Assembly (NCBI GenBank): GCA_026985995.1
Contig: JALSPJ010000173.1
Location: 1-33,154 of the forward strand
Direction of reading: 5' to 3'
Length of the DNA: 33,154 nucleotides
Source: Anaerolineales bacterium
GTDB lineage: Bacteria; Chloroflexota; Anaerolineae; Anaerolineales; DRMV01
The translations under genes and the position numbers were made by a program. Below the pieces are notes generated by a model, which did not search any database, was not told the DNA's origin, and was given only the letters and a program-made list of their open reading frames with translations. Positions 28,113-33,154 of the stretch are shown here, piece by piece. The stretch's first letter is position 1, and each line of letters begins with the position of its first letter.

Positions 28113-28904
28113 CTACTCGCGGCCCGGCAGGGCTTCGGTGGGCACCACCCTTTGGGGAAGCAAGTAACTGCGGCCCTGGTAAGGCACCCGGGCCACTTCC
28201 ACGCCATACACCGCGGCTACGCGCCGGGGGGTGAGCACCGCATTCGGGGGGCCCTGGGCCACCACCCGGCCTTGATGCAGCAACGCCACCCGGTCGGCAA
28301 AGCGCACCGCGAGGTTCAAATCGTGCAGCACGGCCAGCACGGCCAGCCCGGCCTGGGCCCGCTGTCGGGCCAGGGTCAGCACTTCCAGCTGCACCCGCCA
28401 ATCCAAATGCGCGGTGGGTTCGTCAAGCACCAAAACGGGCGTGGCCTGGGCTAAGGCCCGGGCGATGAGCACCCGCTGCCGCTGGCCGCCGGAGAGGGTG
28501 CCCAAGGTGCGCTCGGCCAGGGGAGTGAGGCCCAAGGCGTCCAGGGCCGCGCGCACGGCCTGCCGGTCTGCCGGTCGGGGCGCGCCCCACCAGGGCAGGT
28601 ACGGGGTACGGCCCAGCAGCACGGTTTGGGCCACGGTGAAATGCCGCGGCAACGGCCCATTCTGCGGCACCACAGCCAAAATGCGCGCCCGTCGGCGGGG
28701 CGACATGGCCAGCACATCCTGCCCCTGCCAGGTGATGCGGCCCTGCACGGGCAGGCGGCCCATGAGGGCCCGCACCAGGGTAGTTTTGCCCGCGGCGTTG
28801 GGGCCCACCAGGGCCACCAGTTCGCCCGGGGCGACCCGCAGGTGCACGCCATGCAACACCGGTCGCGGGCCATAGCCGCCGCGCACATCTTCCAGCACCA
28901 GCAT
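28113..28904 (-). CDS. ABC transporter ATP-binding protein, FecE/BtuD family
   Basis: LVGPNAAGKTTLVRAL, LSGGQRQRVLIARALAQ, VLVLDEPTAHLD, AVLHDLNLAVRFADR. Next to cobT. Confidence 0.9.
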   Translation of the reverse strand: MLVLEDVRGGYGPRPVLHGVHLRVAPGELVALVGPNAAGKTTLVRALMGRLPVQGRITWQGQDVLAMSPRRRARILAVVPQNGPLPRHFTVAQTVLLGRTPYLPWWGAPRPADRQAVRAALDALGLTPLAERTLGTLSGGQRQRVLIARALAQATPVLVLDEPTAHLDWRVQLEVLTLARQRAQAGLAVLAVLHDLNLAVRFADRVALLHQGRVVAQGPPNAVLTPRRVAAVYGVEVARVPYQGRSYLLPQRVVPTEALPGRE

Positions 28905-28919
28905 GGGGAACCCCTCCGG

Positions 28920-29999
28920 TTAGACCGGCCTGACGCCGCGGGTCCACACATAACCCGCCACGGCCAGCCCGAAGCCGGCGGCCAAAGCGGCCAGCAAAGG
29001 CCACGGCGGCTTCGAGCCCGACGGGGGCGGGTCCAGGGCCTGGTTGCCCGGCGGCTGGGCGCGCCCCATGGCCGTGGGGGAAACCGTGGCCGTGGGCTCG
29101 GGCAGCGTTTGCGGCCCGGCCTGGGCCGTGGGCGAGGGCCCGGCCTGGGCCGTGGGCGAGGGCCCGGCTCGCGGCGTGGGCGTGGCGGTGGGGGTGGCCG
29201 TAATTTGCGGCGGTACGATGATGAGCTGCTGCCCAATGCGCAGCAGGCTGGTTTCGGTCAGGTCGTTGTAGCGCAGCAAATCTTCCAGGGGCACGCGGTA
29301 GGAGCCGGCAATCATCATCAGGGTTTGGCCCCGGCGCACGGTGTGAATGACCGCGCCATCGGGCCGCGGGGTGGCCGGGATGACGGGTTCATACGGCAGG
29401 GTGGGCGTTGGCGGCGGGGGCGTGGCCGTAGGCCCCCCGGGGGGCGGCTTGGGCGTAATGCGCGGTGCGCGCCCCGCGACGCCCGCGGCCACCAGGGTGA
29501 AGTAAACGCGGTTGCCGTTGCGCGCGCAGCCCGCGCCCACATCCTGATACAGGGGGCCGGTCATGGTCTGATAGTGCGGCGGGGAGGGCAGCCACATGTC
29601 CAACGCGCCCTGCGGGGTGAGATTGTAGCCCCAGGCGATGTTTTCGGAGACATAGATGTGACGGCCTTCACCGTAGCCCGCGGCTTTCACCCGGTCGTAG
29701 GGCCGCGAGCCATCGGGGCCGGTGTGGGTGCCCTGGTTGATGGAAGCCTGATATTCGCTATGGGCCTGGGCCACGGCCATGAGGGTGGCGTTGACCTCAA
29801 AGGCTGGCAGCCCGGCGCCGGTGCGCACGCCGTTGACCAGGTCGATGAGCGTGGCGGCCTGGCCGGGGCAAGTGGCCACGGTCAGGGGGGCGGCCTGAGG
29901 CCGTGGTGGCGCGGCCGCGGTCACGAGCCCGGCGACCAGGAGGGTGACCAGCGCCAGGCCCCACCCACGCAACACGGGGAAAAGTCGAAGGCCGAACAT
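28920..29999 (-). CDS. Secreted CAP (SCP/PR-1) domain plus LysM domain protein with C-terminal TM anchor
   Basis: Signal peptide; LIDLVNGVRTGAGLPAFEVNATLMAVAQAHSEYQ... SENIAWGY; LysM VIHTVRRGQTLMMIAGSYRVPLEDLLRYNDLTETSLLRIGQQLIIVP; C-terminal TM. Confidence 0.9.
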   Translation of the reverse strand: MFGLRLFPVLRGWGLALVTLLVAGLVTAAAPPRPQAAPLTVATCPGQAATLIDLVNGVRTGAGLPAFEVNATLMAVAQAHSEYQASINQGTHTGPDGSRPYDRVKAAGYGEGRHIYVSENIAWGYNLTPQGALDMWLPSPPHYQTMTGPLYQDVGAGCARNGNRVYFTLVAAGVAGRAPRITPKPPPGGPTATPPPPTPTLPYEPVIPATPRPDGAVIHTVRRGQTLMMIAGSYRVPLEDLLRYNDLTETSLLRIGQQLIIVPPQITATPTATPTPRAGPSPTAQAGPSPTAQAGPQTLPEPTATVSPTAMGRAQPPGNQALDPPPSGSKPPWPLLAALAAGFGLAVAGYVWTRGVRPV

Positions 30000-30025
30000 G
30001 GCAACCTCCTGCGGTAAGTGTACCA

Positions 30026-30121
30026 CGGAGGGTGGAGGGTGGAGGGTGGAGGGTGGAGGGTGGAGGGGGGAGGGTGGAGGGTGGAGGGTGGAGGGTGGAG
30101 GGTGGAATGGCTATACGCATT
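30026..30121 (+). repeat. Heptad-plus-tail element, copy 4
   Basis: 11 heptads, nearly all TGGAGGG (30026-30102), then tail TGGAATGGCTATACGCATT (30103-30121). Confidence 0.95.
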
Positions 30122-30205
30122 GTGATAAATTAGAGGGACGAACGGCAAGGCCGACCTGCCGCAGCATTTGCCAAACCCGTAGCACCGGGTTACAATGGGC
30201 GCATC

Positions 30206-31099
30206 ATGGACTGGCGCCTTTGGCTCTTCCGCACCCGTTGGCTGCTGGCCGGATTGGGTTTGCTGGCCCTGGCGCGGGGCGTCTATTGGCTGCGCGCCGC
30301 CCGGGGTGTCCGCTTCTTTCGCCAACGCTATGAACGCTTGCTGCGCGGCTGGCGCTGGATTGGGCTGGCGCTGCTTTTGGAAATCGCGGCCTGGCTGGTG
30401 GTCCCCATGCTGGCGCGGCCGGCGTCGGTTCCCCAAACCCAAGCGCCAACACCACCTCCCACGCCCTTAGGCCTGCCCCCCATGTCCAGCCCAACCCCCA
30501 CGGCCACGGCCCTGCCCACCCCAACCCCCACGCCAACCCTGGCCGGCACGCCGACGCCCCACATTCCGCCCCCGGTGTTGGAGCTATTCGAGAGCACGGC
30601 CACGCCACCGCCCGAGGCGCGCTTCAGCCCCCTGACTTTCACCGTGGGGCTGGACCCCGAAACTTTCCGCCCCCTGCGTCCTGGGGAAGTGTTCCAAAAC
30701 CCGGTGGGCCATATGTACGCGCTGTTCAGCTATGACGGCATGGCCGATGGCGTGCAGTGGACCGCGCTGTGGTACCGGGACGGCCAGCTGGTGCATTTCG
30801 AATCCAAGCCCTGGGATGGCGGGACCGGCGGTTGGGGATACACCGATTGGAACCCCGACCCCGAGGCGTGGCAGCCCGGGGTGTACACGGTGTACATTTT
30901 CGTCGGAACCGAATTGAAAGCCGAAGGGTCGTTCACGGTGGAAGGGGCGCCGCCCACGGCGACTTTTACACCGCCGCCCACCGAAGCGGTCACGGCCACG
31001 CCGACGGCGACACCGGCCCCCAGCGCCACGCCAACCCCAACTTTCACGCCTTCGCCCACCCGCACGCCTTTCACGCCCGTGCCCACGCCGACGCCGTGA
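30206..31099 (+). CDS. Membrane/extracellular protein of unknown function with Pro/Thr-rich linkers
   Basis: N-terminal TM segments, a globular region (FSPLTFTVGLDPETFRPLRPGEVFQNPVGHMYALFSYDGMADGVQWTALWYRDGQLV...) bracketed by PT-rich tracts. Confidence 0.75.
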   Translation: MDWRLWLFRTRWLLAGLGLLALARGVYWLRAARGVRFFRQRYERLLRGWRWIGLALLLEIAAWLVVPMLARPASVPQTQAPTPPPTPLGLPPMSSPTPTATALPTPTPTPTLAGTPTPHIPPPVLELFESTATPPPEARFSPLTFTVGLDPETFRPLRPGEVFQNPVGHMYALFSYDGMADGVQWTALWYRDGQLVHFESKPWDGGTGGWGYTDWNPDPEAWQPGVYTVYIFVGTELKAEGSFTVEGAPPTATFTPPPTEAVTATPTATPAPSATPTPTFTPSPTRTPFTPVPTPTP

Positions 31100-31177
31100 A
31101 GGGGAGGGAGGGAGGTTGGAGGTTGGAGGTTGGAGGTTGGAGGTTGGAGGGTGGAGGTTGGAATGACTATACGCATT
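31100..31177 (+). repeat. Heptad-plus-tail element, copy 5
   Basis: Leader AGGGGAGGGAGGGAGGT, six heptads (TGGAGGT x4, TGGAGGG, TGGAGGT; 31117-31158), tail TGGAATGACTATACGCATT (31159-31177). Confidence 0.95.
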
Positions 31178-31187
31178 GGTGTAAACT

Positions 31188-32588
31188 TCACTGATTCTGT
31201 CCGCCCCCCGACCGCGCGGCGTCGGCCCCCCGCGGCGTAGCCTCCGCGTCCGTCGCGTCCCGCTCTTCTGCCGAGCCCCACCACGCCCGCAAACGTTGCC
31301 CAATCACCTGCTCGTAGCCCTGGTCCGAGGGGGCATAAAAGCGCGCGCCTTGCGCTTCGGGCGGCCGATAGGCTTGCCGCACGAAGTGGCCCGCCGCGTC
31401 ATGGGGATAGCGATAGCCCTGCCCGTGGCCCAACGCCTGCCCGTCGCGATGCGCATCACGCAAGGCCAGGGGAACTTCGCCAATGCCGTGTTGGCGCACG
31501 AAATCCTGCGCAGCGAAAATGGCCTTGGTGCTGTTGGACTTGGGCGCGGTGGCCAGGTAAAGGGTGGCCTGGGCCAGGTGATACAGCCCTTCGGGCAAGC
31601 CCACCCGGTCGAAGGCCTGAGCTGCGGCCACGGTGTGCACCAGGGCCTGGGGGTCGGCTAGGCCAATGTCTTCCGCGGCCAAAATGAGCAAACGACGCCA
31701 GATGAAGCGCGGGTCTTCGCCACCTTCCAACAAAGCAGCCAACCAGTAGAGCGCCGCGTCGGGGTCCGAGCCGCGCACCGACTTGATGAAGGCCGAAATG
31801 CGGTCATAGTGCCAATCACCGTCCTTGTCGTGCCGCACGGCCCGCCGCTGCACCACGGCTTCGACCCAGGGCAAATCGATGACGCGCTGTCCGTCAGCGG
31901 TGGCCGGCGCGCTTTCCACAGCCAGCTCCAGCGCGTTGAGGGCCCAGCGGGCGTCACCGCCGGCCCAACGGGCCAGCGCCTGCAGCGCGTCGGCGGCTAC
32001 TTGCACGCCCTGGCCGCCGTATCCGCGCGGGTCCGTCAGCGCGCGCTGCAAAATCCGCAGCACTTCCGCCACGGTAAGAGGCTGCAGCTGAAAGACGCGT
32101 GAGCGGGACACCAACGCGGGGATGACTTCGAAATAGGGGTTCTCGGTGGTGGCGCCCAGGAAGGTGAGGGTGCCGTCTTCCACATAAGGCAATAGCGCGT
32201 CCTGCTGCGCTTTGTTCCAACGGTGCACCTCGTCGATGAAAAGGACCGTTGGGCGGTTGTAATACTTGCGCTGCTCACGCGCCGTATCGATGGCCTGACG
32301 CAGCTCGCGTTTTCCCGACAGCACGGCCGAAAGGGCGATGAAATGCGCACCCCAGGAGCGAGCCAAGAGGTGAGCCAGGGTGGTCTTGCCGGTTCCCGGC
32401 GGGCCCCACAGGATGAGGGAAGGCACCCCGCGGCGCTGCGCCATCAGGCGGCGCAGGGGTTTGCCCGGGCCGAGCAAATGGGTTTGGCCCACGAATTCCT
32501 CCAGCGTGCGGGGGCGCAAGCGCGCGGCCAGGGGCATGTGCCCCTGTTGGTCGTGCTGCTGTGCATGGTCAAACAGGTCAACAGGCAT
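31188..32588 (-). CDS. rarA: Replication-associated recombination protein A (RarA/MgsA AAA ATPase)
   Basis: [90 protein letters not shown]. Confidence 0.94.
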   Translation of the reverse strand: MPVDLFDHAQQHDQQGHMPLAARLRPRTLEEFVGQTHLLGPGKPLRRLMAQRRGVPSLILWGPPGTGKTTLAHLLARSWGAHFIALSAVLSGKRELRQAIDTAREQRKYYNRPTVLFIDEVHRWNKAQQDALLPYVEDGTLTFLGATTENPYFEVIPALVSRSRVFQLQPLTVAEVLRILQRALTDPRGYGGQGVQVAADALQALARWAGGDARWALNALELAVESAPATADGQRVIDLPWVEAVVQRRAVRHDKDGDWHYDRISAFIKSVRGSDPDAALYWLAALLEGGEDPRFIWRRLLILAAEDIGLADPQALVHTVAAAQAFDRVGLPEGLYHLAQATLYLATAPKSNSTKAIFAAQDFVRQHGIGEVPLALRDAHRDGQALGHGQGYRYPHDAAGHFVRQAYRPPEAQGARFYAPSDQGYEQVIGQRLRAWWGSAEERDATDAEATPRGADAARSGGGQNQ

Positions 32589-32616
32589 CTGAGCACCCTC
32601 GGGCGAAGAAAGGGTA

Positions 32617-32640
32617 AGGCCAGCCCGGCGGGGCTGGCCT
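32617..32640 (-). terminator. Strong hairpin between rarA and the right-edge gene
   Basis: AGGCCAGCCC-GGCG-GGGCTGGCCT, 10-bp perfect arms; no long T-run. Confidence 0.45.
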
Positions 32641-32705
32641 CGGGATGGAACAGGGGTCACCAGGCCGCCCTGCGTAGCGCACGCGGCCGCTGGAATGGCA
32701 CATAT

Positions 32706-33152
32706 TTACCAACGCCATCCCGAAGTATAGAGCACCCGGTCGATGTCGTAGGACCAAATGGGGATGATGTCCTGCGCCTTGAGCTCCTGCTCGATTTCCG
32801 GCGAGAAGTCATGGGCCACGAACACGGGCAGGACGGGCAACCCTTCCTGCTCGCTGAGCTGCTGGCACAAGCGCCGAAAACGGCGAATTTCCTTGCGCGA
32901 GGGTCGCACTTTGGATTCGCCCACGATGATGAGCTTCTGGCCTTCACGCTGCCCCAGGCCATAGATGTTGACCTGCCGCGTTTTGTCGCCCACGCGCACA
33001 TACTGCCGTCGGAGGTCGGAAAGCACCTGCACATCATAGCGCTGGGCCAGCAAGTGCGGCAGGGCCAGGTAGGCGCGGTTTTCCAGCGTATATCCCACGG
33101 TATTCGACAGCCCTTCCACCCGCTCGTGGAGCATCTTCTGGTGTTCGGCCAA
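32706..33152 (-). CDS. Hypothetical protein with PD-(D/E)XK nuclease-like core (may extend past the window)
   Basis: MLHERVEGLSNTVGYTLENRAYLALPHLLAQRYDVQVLSDLRRQYVRVGDKTRQVNIYGLGQREGQKLIIVGESKVRPSRKEIRRFRRLCQQL: beta-strand then E-x-K pattern. Confidence 0.6.
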   Translation of the reverse strand: MAEHQKMLHERVEGLSNTVGYTLENRAYLALPHLLAQRYDVQVLSDLRRQYVRVGDKTRQVNIYGLGQREGQKLIIVGESKVRPSRKEIRRFRRLCQQLSEQEGLPVLPVFVAHDFSPEIEQELKAQDIIPIWSYDIDRVLYTSGWRW

Positions 33153-33154
33153 AG

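Noticed and set aside
28905-28919. Cobalamin riboswitch upstream of the B12-related genes
   Set aside because: The spacers upstream of cobT and the ATPase are too short.

Overview
This 33 kb GC-rich window is a dense chromosomal segment, mostly on the minus strand. Gene content and style suggest a Chloroflexota (Anaerolineae-like) bacterium, but that is an inference. Most genes belong to recognisable families: dnaG (truncated at the left edge and absent from the ORF track), sbcD, a 7Fe-type ferredoxin, a GT-B glycosyltransferase, upp, clpC, a flavin reductase, tRNA-Lys(CTT), a P1B-4 metal ATPase with a Fur/PerR regulator, a 5'-nucleotidase, methylmalonyl-CoA mutase large subunit, an NgoMIV-family restriction-modification pair, a biotin carboxylase, an amino-acid ABC permease and binding protein, SDH-type and rhomboid membrane proteases, a SbnI/ParB-like gene with ruvX and mltG, a MobA-like gene diverging from an EamA transporter, cobT, a FecE/BtuD-type ABC ATPase, a CAP-LysM surface protein, and rarA. 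The most unusual signal is not a gene. It is a dispersed element seen at five intergenic loci: a heptanucleotide tandem array (consensus TGGNNGN). At four of the five loci it ends in the same 19-nt tail, TGGAATGRCTATACGCAYT. Unit sequence and copy number differ between loci, all copies share one orientation, and four of five lie just upstream of minus-strand genes next to -10-like hexamers. I know of no described element with this architecture; the nearest precedent I can name is the heptanucleotide STRR repeats of cyanobacteria. No CRISPR array, rRNA, transposase or integrase was recognised.
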